From Arthrobacter sp. RIT-PI-e (GTDB taxonomy: Bacteria > Actinomycetota > Actinomycetes > Actinomycetales > Micrococcaceae), in contig NZ_LGIU01000033.1 in the NCBI RefSeq assembly GCF_001187915.1, forward strand, positions 97,667 to 161,666: DNA of 64,000 bases, given 5' to 3'. Position 1 is the first letter of the stretch. The number at the start of each line of letters is the position of its first letter. The notes below the pieces were generated by a model, which did no database searches, was not told the DNA's origin, and was given only the letters and a program-made list of their open reading frames with translations. Position numbers and translations under genes: made by a program. This document shows, one piece after another, positions 15,774-25,421 of the stretch.

Positions 15774-16547
15774 TCAACGCCCCAGGCTCGCCGCGCGGGT
15801 CACGAGGGAGGGCGGCAGCACGCGGGCGGCGGCCACGAGCGCACGGTAGCGCAGCCCCGGGACCGAGACGGCCCTGCCCGCCGCGGTGTCCCGCAGCGCC
15901 TCGCGCACCACGAACCCGGCATCGAGCCAGAGCAGGCGTGGGATCCCGCCCTTGTCCACCCCCATGCGCTGGTGGAAGTCGGTGTGGACGAACCCGGGGC
16001 ACAGCGCGGTGACCCGCACGCCGTCGCGCCCGTAGGCCACGTTGGCCCAGCGGCTGAAGCTGATCATCGCCGCCTTGGCCGCACCGTACGAGCCCCGCGG
16101 CACGAAGCCCGCCACGCTGGCCACGTTGATGACGGTCCCCTCCCCGTTCCGCCGCATGACCTGGAGTGCGCCGTGCGCGAGGGCCAGGGGCACCTCCACG
16201 TGGATGCGCAGGTGGTCGATCTCGTCCTCGAGCGACGTGTCCGCGAACGAGGTGGGGAGCCCGTACCCGGCGTTGTTCACCAGGACGTCCACGGCCGGCA
16301 CACCCGAACCGTCCCCGCCCGCCCGGATCCGCTCCAGCACGCGGTTCCGTGCGGCGTCGTCGAGCAGGTCCGCGGTGAGGACCTCCACCTCCACCCCTGC
16401 AGTCCGCCGGAGGTCCGCGGCGGTGCGCCCGAGGGACTCCTCCGAGCGCGCCACGAGCACCAGATCGCACCCGCGTGCAGCGAACTGCCGGGCGAACTCC
16501 GCCCCGATCCCCGAGGTGGCGCCGGTGATGAGCACGGTGGTCGTCAT
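15774..16547 (-). CDS. Short-chain dehydrogenase/reductase (SDR)
   Basis: A 257-residue classical SDR. Seen: the NAD(P) motif TGATSGIG near residue 8-15, NNAG near 90, the catalytic Ser in NVASVAG and the Tyr-Lys pair in YGAAKA. An Arg follows the second strand (VARSEESL), which favours NADP(H). The ATG at 16547 follows a purine-rich GGGTGGGG; an upstream frame start would add 17 unlikely residues. Its substrate is unknown. It stands alone and is divergent from the formaldehyde dehydrogenase gene. Confidence 0.9.
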   Translation of the reverse strand: MTTTVLITGATSGIGAEFARQFAARGCDLVLVARSEESLGRTAADLRRTAGVEVEVLTADLLDDAARNRVLERIRAGGDGSGVPAVDVLVNNAGYGLPTSFADTSLEDEIDHLRIHVEVPLALAHGALQVMRRNGEGTVINVASVAGFVPRGSYGAAKAAMISFSRWANVAYGRDGVRVTALCPGFVHTDFHQRMGVDKGGIPRLLWLDAGFVVREALRDTAAGRAVSVPGLRYRALVAAARVLPPSLVTRAASLGR

Positions 16548-16732
16548 GCCCCCCACCCTTACCCGCGGGAGGACCGCGCGCAAGCCCGGACCGTGCAACG
16601 TCGCCGCGACCTCGGACGGGGTAGGTTCGCGGTAACGGAGGGGGGCGGATCGCGGGGAACCGCGCGCCCCCTTCCGTCAACGGCGCGTCCGCCACACGGA
16701 CGCGCTCCGAGCAGGGCGAGAGAGGACGTTCC

Positions 16733-17950
16733 ATGAGCGAGAACAGAGCTGTTGCGTACAAGGGACCGGGGAAGGTCGAGGTCATCGACATCGACTACCC
16801 CACCTTCGAACTGAAGGACGGACCGGGGGTGAATCCCGCCAACGTGGGCCGCTCGGTGCACCACGGGGTGATCCTGAAGACCGTCACCACGAACATCTGC
16901 GGCTCGGACCAACACATGGTCCGCGGCCGCACCACGGCTCCGGCCGACCTGGTGCTCGGGCACGAGATCACCGGCGAGGTGGTGGAGGTGGGCCGCGACG
17001 TCGAGTTCATCAAGGTGGGTGACATCTGCTCGGTCCCCTTCAACATCGCATGCGGCAGGTGCCGCAACTGCAAGGAGCGCAAGACCGGCATCTGCCTCAA
17101 CGTCAACCCCGACCGCCCGGGCAGCGCCTACGGCTACGTGGATATGGGCGGCTGGGTGGGCGGCCAGGCCGAGTACGTCCTGGTACCCTACGCGGACTGG
17201 AACCTGCTGAAGTTCCCCGACCGCGACCAGGCCCTGGAGAAAATCCTGGACCTGACCATGCTCTCCGACATCTTCCCCACCGGGTTCCACGGGGCGGTCA
17301 CCGCGGGTGTGGGCGTCGGTTCCACCGTGTACGTCGCGGGAGCCGGCCCGGTGGGCCTCGCCGCGGCCGTCTCGGCACAGCTGCTGGGTGCCGCCGTGGT
17401 GATCGTCGGGGATCTCAACGAGGACCGCCTTGCACGGGCGCGCAGCTTCGGCTGCGAGACCGTCGACGTCTCCAAGGGCCACCCCCGTGACCAGATCGAG
17501 CAGCTGCTCGGCGTGCCCGAGGTGGACTGCGGTGTGGATGCGGTGGGCTTCGAGGCGCGTGGCCACGGCGCGGGATCTGCGACGGAGGCTCCCGCCACCG
17601 TGCTGAACTCCCTCATGGACATCACGGCCGCCGGCGGTGCACTCGGTATCCCGGGACTGTACGTGACGGGGGATCCGGGAGCCGTGGACGACGCCGCGAA
17701 GGCGGGCTCTCTGTCGCTGAGCCTCGGTACCGGGTGGGCCAAGTCCCTCTCCTTCACCACCGGCCAGTGCCCCGTCATGAAGTACAACCGGGGCCTGATG
17801 ATGGCGATCCTGCACGATCGCGTGCAGATCGCGAAGGCCGTCAACGCCAAGCCGATCTCCCTCGAGGACGCACCACGTGGTTACGAGGAGTTCGACGCCG
17901 GTGCGGCCACCAAGTACGTGCTCGACCCGCACGGCTACGTGTCGGCCTGA
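16733..17950 (+). CDS. fdhA: Formaldehyde dehydrogenase, glutathione-independent
   Basis: A 405-residue zinc medium-chain dehydrogenase. Seen: the catalytic zinc site (NICGSDQHM and GHEITGEV), the structural zinc cluster (CGRCRNCKERKTGIC) and the Rossmann motif GAGPVGLAAA near residue 203. Length and the ordered segments PFNIACGRCRNC and GQAEYVLVPYADWNL match the tightly NAD-bound formaldehyde dismutase/dehydrogenase group of Pseudomonas FdhA. It oxidises formaldehyde to formate; the molybdenum oxidoreductase cluster at 52-57 kb could further handle formate, but that link is inference. The ATG follows AGGACGTTCC. A terminator hairpin follows. Confidence 0.93.
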   Translation: MSENRAVAYKGPGKVEVIDIDYPTFELKDGPGVNPANVGRSVHHGVILKTVTTNICGSDQHMVRGRTTAPADLVLGHEITGEVVEVGRDVEFIKVGDICSVPFNIACGRCRNCKERKTGICLNVNPDRPGSAYGYVDMGGWVGGQAEYVLVPYADWNLLKFPDRDQALEKILDLTMLSDIFPTGFHGAVTAGVGVGSTVYVAGAGPVGLAAAVSAQLLGAAVVIVGDLNEDRLARARSFGCETVDVSKGHPRDQIEQLLGVPEVDCGVDAVGFEARGHGAGSATEAPATVLNSLMDITAAGGALGIPGLYVTGDPGAVDDAAKAGSLSLSLGTGWAKSLSFTTGQCPVMKYNRGLMMAILHDRVQIAKAVNAKPISLEDAPRGYEEFDAGAATKYVLDPHGYVSA

Positions 17951-17975
17951 TCACAGGACGCATCGCGCCATGAGA

Positions 17976-18021
17976 GCTTCCGGCGGACCCTCCTCCCTCG
18001 GGAACCGGGTCCGCCGGAGGC
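17976..18021 (+). terminator. Terminator hairpin of fdhA
   Basis: A 15-bp stem (17976-17990 with 18007-18021, one G-T pair) and a 16-nt loop, 25 nt after the fdhA stop. Confidence 0.75.
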
Positions 18022-18132
18022 TTCTCGGCCCCCGATGCACCGGGCGGAGGGCAGTGTGGCACAGTGTACGGACTGACGCCAGAGTAGTTCCCCCCCCTTT
18101 CTCGCTGAAGTCAAGCACCGGACAGTACCGGT

Positions 18133-18161
18133 TTGGCAACGACTCCGAAATGCCCTACTGT
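18133..18161 (+). promoter_or_regulatory. Predicted promoter of the rpf gene
   Basis: TTGGCA (18133-18138) and TACTGT (18156-18161) are separated by 17 bp, a good housekeeping-type promoter. Start of transcription would be near 18168, leaving a 5' leader of about 190 nt before the rpf ATG. Confidence 0.55.
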
Positions 18162-18167
18162 GGAGGC

Positions 18168-19092
<925 letters not shown>

Positions 19093-19124
19093 GCAGGAAC
19101 CCTCGGCCTGAACCAGGCCTGACA

Positions 19125-19170
19125 CCCGGGAATCAGGTGCACCGCCGTTCGCGGCGCACCTGATCCCGGG
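19125..19170 (+). terminator. Terminator hairpin of rpf
   Basis: Arms CCCGGGAATCAGGTGC and GCACCTGATCCCGGG (one bulged base) begin 32 nt after the rpf stop; an inner small stem caps it. A second, longer hairpin follows at once. Confidence 0.75.
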
Positions 19171-19172
19171 AA

Positions 19173-19239
19173 CCAGAGCAGTGACGACAGCAGCGCCCGT
19201 CTCCGTAGGAGACGGGCGCTGCTGTCGTCACTGCTCTGG
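19173..19239. terminator. Perfect 32-bp inverted repeat, probable bidirectional terminator
   Basis: Arms 19173-19204 and 19208-19239 are exactly complementary, with a 3-base loop (GTA). It lies between the convergent rpf and lipoprotein genes. The stem is far longer than a usual terminator. An 11-base direct repeat (GCAGTATCACC) follows twice at 19239-19265. Confidence 0.7.
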
Positions 19240-19305
19240 CAGTATCACCATTCGGGCAGTATCACCGTCCGGTGAGGCACTGCCGTTCAGTACGTCGGCG
19301 GGTGG

Positions 19306-19995
19306 TCAGCCGCAGGAGGTGGCATCCACCTCGATCTTGAGATCGTGCGCCACGGAATACTCCCGCTCGGAGGACGAGAAGTTCACGAGGATGTTCTCCG
19401 CGGTGCCGTTCGTGACACCGTCCGCGAGCTCCACGGTGACGATGATGTTGACGTGGGCATCGGGTTCGAACCGGTAGCCGTCGGCGGGCACGGGGGGTCC
19501 GATCGGCTCCTGCGTGGCCGTGGGGGTCGGGGTGGGGGAATGCCCTCCGTGGGCGTCGACGTCGGCACCTCCGTGGTGGTGCCCCTCGCGGTTCGCCGTC
19601 TGCACCATGGAGGACACGATGTCCAGGCCCTGCGGGTCACCCAGCGCCATCTCACCGAAGGTGAAGGTCTCCAGAGTGGGGTTGTGGAGCATCACCGTGT
19701 ACCGCAGACGGCTGTCCCGGGGCTGGACCCCGCACAGCTCCGCGCCGTCGATCCCCACATTGAGGGGATCATCCCCGAGATTCGCACCCACGGGATCTGT
19801 CTGCTGCGCCTCCACCGGAGCACCGGTGGCCGGCACCTGCTCCACCACCCCGGCGCCGTCGACGCCGTCGACGCCGTTGACCCCGAGCGGATTCTCCTCC
19901 ACTGCACCGCACCCCCCGACGACCAGCGGTACGGCGAGTGCTGCGGCCAGCAGGGCACCCCGGCGGCGGTGCGCCAGTCCCGTCAGAAGTTTCAC
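19306..19995 (-). CDS. Putative lipoprotein
   Basis: A 229-residue exported protein with a lipobox (LVVGGCGA, Cys near residue 29 from the GTG at 19995), so it should be lipid-anchored on the outside of the membrane. The mature part has a Gly/Val/Asp-rich stretch (VNGVDGVDGAG), a middle domain of unknown type with ELCGVQPRDSRLRYTVML, and a His-rich patch (REGHHHGGADVDAHGGH) that may bind metal. I prefer the GTG at 19995 because it places the signal peptide at the N-terminus; the longer frame from 20127 has an Arg-rich start without a ribosome site. No family is recognised. Confidence 0.65.
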   Translation of the reverse strand: MKLLTGLAHRRRGALLAAALAVPLVVGGCGAVEENPLGVNGVDGVDGAGVVEQVPATGAPVEAQQTDPVGANLGDDPLNVGIDGAELCGVQPRDSRLRYTVMLHNPTLETFTFGEMALGDPQGLDIVSSMVQTANREGHHHGGADVDAHGGHSPTPTPTATQEPIGPPVPADGYRFEPDAHVNIIVTVELADGVTNGTAENILVNFSSSEREYSVAHDLKIEVDATSCG

Positions 19996-20173
19996 GAGGA
20001 TCCGATCCGTTGGAGCCGATCGTCGCGGGGCGGCCCCTCGACGCTGGTGGGGGGCCGTGGGATCGGCCCGCGACACCGCCGGCAGGGATTCGGCGCGGAG
20101 CATGCCGCGGTTTGGTCCGGCCGGCATCGGTCCCGTGGGGCGCGCGGGAATCGAGCGCCTCCGAGCACCGCCC

Positions 20174-21073
20174 TCAGGCGAGTGGCTTGCCCCCGGTCAC
20201 GCCGAGGATCTCGCCGGACACGTAGCGGGCATCGTTGGACGCGAGATACACGAAGGCACCCGCCACCTCGGCGGGCTGACCCATCCTGCCCAGCGGGGTG
20301 TCCTCGCCGAACGTCTCCAGCTTCTTGCTGGTGGTGGTGGCCGGTTGCAGCGGCGTCCAGATGGGTCCCGGAGCCACGGCGTTGACGCGGATCCCGCGCT
20401 CGCCCAGTAGTTCGGCCAGGCTGACCGTCCGGTTGTTCAGGGCGGCCTTGGTGGCCGCGTAGTCCATGAGACCGGTGGAGGGATGGTACCCCTGGATGGA
20501 CGTGGTGTTGATGATGGATGCACCCTCGCCGAGGTGCGGGAGAGCTGCCTGGGTCAGCCAGATCGTCCCGTACACGTTGGTCTCGAAGGTGCGGCGCAGC
20601 TGATCGGCGTCGATCGCCGGCAGTCCGTCCGGCTGGGCGATGTGGAAGCCCGCGTTGTTCACCAGGATGTCCAGTCCACCCAGCCCGTCGACCACCTGCC
20701 GGACGGCCGACGGCGAGTACGCCTCGTCGCGGAGGTCACCGGGAACCGCCAGTGCGGTGCGCCCCTCCGCCCTGATCAGTTCGAGGCAGCTCGCGCCGTC
20801 CTCCTCCTCCGCGGGGAGGTACCCGATGGCCACGTCGGCGCCCTCGCGGGCGAAGGCGAGCGCCACGGCCCTCCCGATCCCGGAGTCCCCACCGGTGATG
20901 AAGGCCCGCCTGCCGGCGAGTCTGCCGTGCCCGGTGTAGCTGTCCTCCCCGTGATCGGGTCGCGGGTCCATCCGCTCGGTGTACCCGGGGAACTCCTGCA
21001 GCTCGGTCGAGGCGTCGACGGCGGGGCCGCGCGGGTCCTCCTGGTCCAGGGTGCCTGACGGGTCGTTCTCCAT
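20174..21073 (-). CDS. SDR family oxidoreductase (YhxC/YghA-like)
   Basis: A 299-residue SDR of the longer YhxC/YghA type, with an N-terminal extension of about 45 residues before the core. Seen: TGGDSGIGRAVA near residue 62, LVNNAGFHIAQ near 140, the catalytic Ser in INTTSIQGY and YAATKAALNN. The late segment RMGQPAEVAGAFVYLAS is standard for the family. The ATG at 21073 follows AGGAG. It is divergent from the polyketide operon with about 90 bp between them. These enzymes reduce small aldehydes or ketones; the true substrate is unknown. Confidence 0.9.
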   Translation of the reverse strand: MENDPSGTLDQEDPRGPAVDASTELQEFPGYTERMDPRPDHGEDSYTGHGRLAGRRAFITGGDSGIGRAVALAFAREGADVAIGYLPAEEEDGASCLELIRAEGRTALAVPGDLRDEAYSPSAVRQVVDGLGGLDILVNNAGFHIAQPDGLPAIDADQLRRTFETNVYGTIWLTQAALPHLGEGASIINTTSIQGYHPSTGLMDYAATKAALNNRTVSLAELLGERGIRVNAVAPGPIWTPLQPATTTSKKLETFGEDTPLGRMGQPAEVAGAFVYLASNDARYVSGEILGVTGGKPLA

Positions 21074-21162
21074 GGTGCTCCTGACGATCGTTGGCGGGCG
21101 GGACACTAAGCCTACTGTCATTGTGTTTGTCGCGTGAGTCCTCTAGTAATGGAGGTATGACA

Positions 21163-22416
21163 GTGATATTGAGGTCCCTTGAAACCGCTGTACCTGCCAC
21201 GGTGATGGTGCAGTCGGAGGTTCGCGACGTCTTCGCGGCCCAGCCGGACCTGACGCGGCTCGGCAAGCGGTTGGTCGGCGCGGCGTTCGACTCCTCGGGG
21301 ATCGAGACCAGGTACACGGTGGTCGAGGAGCTGACCATGGAGACGGCCTCGGAGGCCCCGGTGTTCTTCGACCGGGAGAACGTGCGGATCCTCACCCCGA
21401 GCACCAAGACCCGCAACCAGGTGTACGCCGAGGAGGGGACCAAGCTCTTCGTGGAGGCGGCGCGGAAGGCCCTCGAGGCCGCCCCGGAGCTGCAGGCCTC
21501 GGACGTCACGCACGTGATCACCGCCTCCTGCACCGGGTTCTTCGCCCCCGGACCGGACTACAAGGTGGTGCGGGCCCTGGGGCTCGATCCCTCGGTACAG
21601 CGCTACCACCTCGGTTTCATGGGCTGCTACGCGGCCTTCCCCGCCCTGAGGTCCGCGAAGGCCTTCTGCGAGGCGGACCCGGACGCCGTGGTCCTGGTGA
21701 TCGCCGCCGAGCTGTGCTCGCTGCACGTACGTTCCTCGAACAACCCCGACACCATCGTGGGTTCGTCCCTCTTCGCCGACGGCGCCGCCGCTGCTCTCGT
21801 GTCCGCCCGAGATCTCCCGCTGGACCGGCCCGCGCTGAGCCTGGACCACTTCGAGACGGTCCTCACCCCGGTGGGCGAGGAGTCCATGGCCTGGAACATC
21901 GGCGACGAGGGCTTCGAGATGGTCCTCGGGACGTACGTGCCGCACATCATCGACGAGCACATCGTGGGAGCGCTCGAACCATTGCTCGCCCGGGACGCCT
22001 CCCTGGCCGGTCTCCCCTACTCCGGGATCGAGCACTGGGCCATCCACCCGGGAGGCCGGAGCATCCTCGACAAGGTGGAGGCGAAGCTCGCCCTGTCCGA
22101 GGAGCAGCTGGTCCCCGCACGGCAGACGCTGCGCGACTACGGCAACATGAGCAGCGCGACGGTGATGTTCGTGCTCAAGCACATCCTGGACCAGCCTGCG
22201 TCCTCGGGCGACGGCCGCATCTGCTCCATGGCCTTCGGTCCGGGCCTGACCGTGGAGACCGCACTCCTCACGAAGATCGGTGCAGGACCGTCCGACGCCG
22301 GTACGGCCCAGGCGGCGGCGTCGGACACCGTGGAGGTGTCCGACGCCGACAGCGCGGGTGCCGCGGCCGCGGTGCCCGACGATCTCACCCCCCTCCTCAG
22401 CGAAGCCGGGGCGTGA
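21163..22416 (+). CDS. Type III polyketide synthase
   Basis: A chalcone-synthase-fold enzyme of about 417 residues. The catalytic triad is present: Cys155 in GFMGCYAAF, His295 in IHPGGRSIL and Asn328 in YGNMSSATVM. It condenses a fatty acyl or other starter with malonyl-CoA units. The GGAGG at 21151-21155 sits 7 nt before the GTG at 21163 but only 1 nt before the ATG at 21157, so I prefer GTG. The C-terminal 40 residues are an Ala/Asp/Ser-rich tail not needed for the fold. It forms a tight operon with a methyltransferase (4-bp GTGA overlap) and a flavin monooxygenase, the gene order of srsABC in Streptomyces griseus, which makes alkylresorcinol-derived quinones. Confidence 0.92.
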   Translation: MILRSLETAVPATVMVQSEVRDVFAAQPDLTRLGKRLVGAAFDSSGIETRYTVVEELTMETASEAPVFFDRENVRILTPSTKTRNQVYAEEGTKLFVEAARKALEAAPELQASDVTHVITASCTGFFAPGPDYKVVRALGLDPSVQRYHLGFMGCYAAFPALRSAKAFCEADPDAVVLVIAAELCSLHVRSSNNPDTIVGSSLFADGAAAALVSARDLPLDRPALSLDHFETVLTPVGEESMAWNIGDEGFEMVLGTYVPHIIDEHIVGALEPLLARDASLAGLPYSGIEHWAIHPGGRSILDKVEAKLALSEEQLVPARQTLRDYGNMSSATVMFVLKHILDQPASSGDGRICSMAFGPGLTVETALLTKIGAGPSDAGTAQAAASDTVEVSDADSAGAAAAVPDDLTPLLSEAGA

Positions 22417-23153
22417 GCCGCACGGGGTTCCTGGCACGGCGGGACACGGAGGCCGTCGAGCAGATGGACCGCCCGGACTGCGACCCGGTGAAGCTCGACC
22501 GCACGTACGCCCAGTTCGGGCTGGTCAACTCCGTGGTGTCCGGCTGGCGCCGCACGTACACCACCCTGCTACGGCCCGCGTTCTCGACGGAGCGCACGAA
22601 CACCCTGCTGGACATCGGTTCGGGAGGCGGCGACGTACCGCGCGTACTCGCCCGCTGGGCACGCGCTGACGGCTTCCGCCTGGAGCTCACCGCCATCGAC
22701 CCCGACGCCCGGGCGCACGCCCACGCCATGCAGCGGCGCCCGCTGCCCGGCCTGTCCTTCCGTCGGGCACTCAGCTCGGAACTGGTCGCCGAAGGCGCGG
22801 TGTTCGACGTCGTGCTCTCCAACCACGTCCTCCACCATCTGACGGAGCAGGAACGCGAGGCCCTCCTCGACGACTCGGAGGCCCTGACCACGCGGGTGGC
22901 CGTGCACAGCGACATCCACCGTCACCCGCTGGCCTATGCGCTGTTCTCCGTGGCCACCCTGCCGCTTCCCGGTTCGTTCATCCGCGAGGACGGCCTGACC
23001 TCGATCCGCCGGAGCTACACACCCCCCGAGTTGCAGCACGTCGTCGCCGGCCGGGAGGGGTGGCGGGTGCGCACCATGGCCCCGTTCATCAACCTGCTGG
23101 TGCTGGAGCGTGGCACCGGTGGACCGTACGTGCCGGGGGCGGGCCGTGCATGA
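22413..23153 (+). CDS. SAM-dependent methyltransferase, SrsB-like position
   Basis: A 246-residue class I methyltransferase. Seen: motif I LLDIGSGGGDVPR near residue 68, the acidic residue of strand 2 (TAIDPDARA) and the post-III region VVLSNHVLHHLT. The GTG start overlaps the polyketide synthase stop by 4 bp, and its own end overlaps the flavoprotein start by 8 bp. In the srs model the methyltransferase O-methylates the resorcinol ring made by the type III synthase; that role here is inferred from operon order. Confidence 0.87.
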   Translation: MSRTGFLARRDTEAVEQMDRPDCDPVKLDRTYAQFGLVNSVVSGWRRTYTTLLRPAFSTERTNTLLDIGSGGGDVPRVLARWARADGFRLELTAIDPDARAHAHAMQRRPLPGLSFRRALSSELVAEGAVFDVVLSNHVLHHLTEQEREALLDDSEALTTRVAVHSDIHRHPLAYALFSVATLPLPGSFIREDGLTSIRRSYTPPELQHVVAGREGWRVRTMAPFINLLVLERGTGGPYVPGAGRA

Positions 23154-24282
23154 CGTGATCGTGGTGGGTGGTGGGCCCGTGGGCCTCTACACCGCGCTGC
23201 TCCTGCGCAGGGCCGGGGTGGACGCCGTCGTCCTGGAGCGCCGCACCGAGCGGAGCAGGCACTCACGCGCGATCGGGATCCACCCCCCGGCGCTGCGGGC
23301 ACTCGGGCTCGACGGGGTCGCGGACGAGCTCCGCGCACGCGGCATCCGGATCCGGGACGGCGTGGCGCGCAGCGCGGGCCGGCACGTGGGGACGGTCTCC
23401 TTCTCCACCCTGCCCGGCGACGAGAAGTACGTGCTGGCCGTCCCGCAGGCCGTCACCGAGGAGATCCTGGAACGCCGGCTCGAGGAGGACCACCCGGGCT
23501 GCCTGGTGCGCGGCGTGGAGGTGACGGGCGTCGAGGAGCGCGCCGGGCACGTGCGCGTCGCGATCTCCTCCGAGGGTACGGACACCGTGGTCGAGGCACG
23601 CCTGCTGGTGGCCGCCGACGGCGCGCGGAGCTCCGTACGGGAGAATCTCGCCATCGGCGCGCCGGCGCGCCGCTATCCGGACTGCTACGTGATGGGTGAC
23701 TTCCACGACAGCACGGACGACGGCGACGACGCCGTGCTGTACCTCGAGGCCGGCGGCATCGTGGAGTCCTTCCCGCTCCCCGGGCACATCCGGAGGTGGG
23801 TGGTCAGACTCGGCGCACCGCTGGCGGACCCCACGGCGGGGCGGCTGGCGGACCTGGTGGGGCAGCGGACGGGGGGGGGGGGGGGCCCCGCCCCGAACTC
23901 GATGCTGTGGGCGGTCGGGGTACAGGCCCGGCTCGCCGATCGGGTGGTCTCCGGACGCACCGTCCTGATCGGTGATGCCGCGCACGAGATCAGCCCCATC
24001 GGCGGGCAGGGGATGAACCTCGGGTGGCTGGACGCGGTGGATCTTGCCCCTATCATCACCGCCTCCCTGCGCGACGGTCGGGAGGTGGGTGGAGGTCTGC
24101 GCCGGTACGAGAGGGAGCGCCGCACACGGGCGAGGGCCGCGCGGGCGAAGGCCGAGATCAACATGGTCCTCGGGCGCCCGCTGCCGGCGTACCTGCTGCG
24201 ACCGAGGAACAGGCTGCTGGGAACTCTGATCAGGAACCGGACCGTCCACCGGGGCGTCGCTCGCGCTTTCACCATGCAGTGA
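23146..24282 (+). CDS. FAD-dependent monooxygenase, SrsC-like position
   Basis: A 378-residue flavoprotein of the PHBH/aromatic-hydroxylase group. Seen: the FAD-binding IVVGGGPVGLYTALLL at the N-terminus, the VAADGARSSVRE motif near 165 and the GDAAHEISPIGGQGMN motif near 275. It should hydroxylate an aromatic ring with NAD(P)H and O2; in the srs scheme this step turns the alkylresorcinol into a hydroquinone/quinone. The GTG at 23146 lies inside the methyltransferase end. A run of 15 G (23871-23885) encodes TGGGGG in the middle of the protein; the frame survives, but the tract length may be misread or unstable. Confidence 0.87.
   Translation: MHDVIVVGGGPVGLYTALLLRRAGVDAVVLERRTERSRHSRAIGIHPPALRALGLDGVADELRARGIRIRDGVARSAGRHVGTVSFSTLPGDEKYVLAVPQAVTEEILERRLEEDHPGCLVRGVEVTGVEERAGHVRVAISSEGTDTVVEARLLVAADGARSSVRENLAIGAPARRYPDCYVMGDFHDSTDDGDDAVLYLEAGGIVESFPLPGHIRRWVVRLGAPLADPTAGRLADLVGQRTGGGGGPAPNSMLWAVGVQARLADRVVSGRTVLIGDAAHEISPIGGQGMNLGWLDAVDLAPIITASLRDGREVGGGLRRYERERRTRARAARAKAEINMVLGRPLPAYLLRPRNRLLGTLIRNRTVHRGVARAFTMQ
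23871..23885 (+). repeat. 15-base G homopolymer inside the flavoprotein gene
   Basis: Fifteen consecutive G bases followed directly by CCCC. Such a tract in a reading frame is prone to slippage or to base-call error; the frame is intact as given. Confidence 0.95.
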
Positions 24283-24317
24283 CCACTCCGGCGCGGACGC
24301 CCGGGAGGACGACGAAA

Positions 24318-24380
24318 CCCCCGCAGCCCGTCCCCCGTGTCCCACCGGAGTGGGAACGGGCGTACCGGATGCTGCGGGGG
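24318..24380 (+). terminator. Possible terminator after the polyketide operon
   Basis: Complementary 9-mers CCCCCGCAG (24318-24326) and CTGCGGGGG (24372-24380) enclose a 45-nt loop with smaller internal dyads. It lies between convergent genes. The long loop makes it a weak call. Confidence 0.35.
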
Positions 24381-24399
24381 CTGGCCGAGGGGTTGCTCG

Positions 24400-24936
24400 C
24401 TACTTGAGCAGGCCCTTCTTGACGTTGCTGGGGCGCTGCATCTCGCCCTGCTTCGCGCCCATGACGATCACGGTGCCGCTGACCACGGGCAGGAGCCACT
24501 GGGTGATCTTGAGCTGCTGCTGTGCCTTGGCCAGTTCGTCACTGGCTCCGGGACGGGGCTCGGTTGCACCTGCGCCGCCCTCGTGGGCCAGTTCGCCGAC
24601 CTTCTTACCGAGGATCCCCGAGTACAGCGAGAGCGCCATGCCGAGGACGGTGACGACGGTCTTCGAGACGGTGTTGGAACCGACACCGTCCTGCGCCGCG
24701 ACGCGGCCCTTGTTCGCACCGATCAGGGCGAGGCCGCCGAGACCGTGGACGGCGAAGGCGCCGATCTGCACGGGGGTCCACTTGGCCCAGCCGAGGGCGG
24801 AGAGGCGTGTGCGCTCCTTGGGGTCCTTGGCCTGGCCGGTTGCGCCGTTCAGACCGACAGCGCCCATCAAGGTGCCTCCGAACCAGGCTGCTGCGCCGAG
24901 GTCGTGGGCCGATCGTGCCAAAAGGTTTCCTGCCAT
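24400..24936 (-). CDS. Hypothetical membrane protein
   Basis: A 178-residue protein with about four hydrophobic segments (LGAAAWFGGTLMGAVGL at the N-terminus, then VQIGAFAVHGLGGLALIG, TVVTVLGMALSLYSGIL and WLLPVVSGTVIVMGA). A loop rich in Glu, Pro and Gly separates the last two. The ATG follows AAGGAG. I recognise no named family; similar proteins are common in Arthrobacter-like genomes. Function is unknown. It is divergent from the DUF3140 gene. Confidence 0.75.
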   Translation of the reverse strand: MAGNLLARSAHDLGAAAWFGGTLMGAVGLNGATGQAKDPKERTRLSALGWAKWTPVQIGAFAVHGLGGLALIGANKGRVAAQDGVGSNTVSKTVVTVLGMALSLYSGILGKKVGELAHEGGAGATEPRPGASDELAKAQQQLKITQWLLPVVSGTVIVMGAKQGEMQRPSNVKKGLLK

Positions 24937-25070
24937 GATGTAGAACTCCTTAAACGTTGGTCCTGCCTACCCTCTACATCTATCAGCCTGCTTAGGATTA
25001 AGCTATTGCAACCCCGAAAAATACTTCCGGGTGTGATTATTCGTACAGAACTGCTAGAAGAGGAGCCCCC

Positions 25071-25415
25071 GTGGCCGACACCGCAAGCGCACTCGACGAC
25101 GTCTGGTCCGAGTGGAAGGAGGCCGTGAACATGACGGCCTCGGAGCTCGAGACATGGTTGGGGACGGACGAGTCGAAGGCGGTGGGCCAGAAGGAGGGCG
25201 GCTCCGGCGAATCCGTGGGCCACGCCTCGGGCAGGCACATCGTGAAGATCCTCCGGTCCAGGAAGGGGGACCTCGGGGACGACGACGTCCAGCACATGAC
25301 CAAGGTGGTGGGGTACGTGCACCGGCACAGTGCCCAGGGACCTCCCAAGGAGGACGTCGAGACCTCGAAGTGGCGCTACTCGCTCATGAACTGGGGGCAC
25401 GATCCGCTGAAGTAG
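25071..25415 (+). CDS. DUF3140 protein
   Basis: A 114-residue soluble protein matching DUF3140: the segment MTASELETWLGTDESKAVG, then SGRHIVKILRSRKGDL and the end SKWRYSLMNWGHDPL. The GTG start follows GAGGAG. No reaction is known for the family; it often sits beside DUF2945-type genes, as here (convergent neighbour), and both are presumed stress-related. Confidence 0.88.
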   Translation: MADTASALDDVWSEWKEAVNMTASELETWLGTDESKAVGQKEGGSGESVGHASGRHIVKILRSRKGDLGDDDVQHMTKVVGYVHRHSAQGPPKEDVETSKWRYSLMNWGHDPLK

Positions 25416-25421
25416 GACCCT

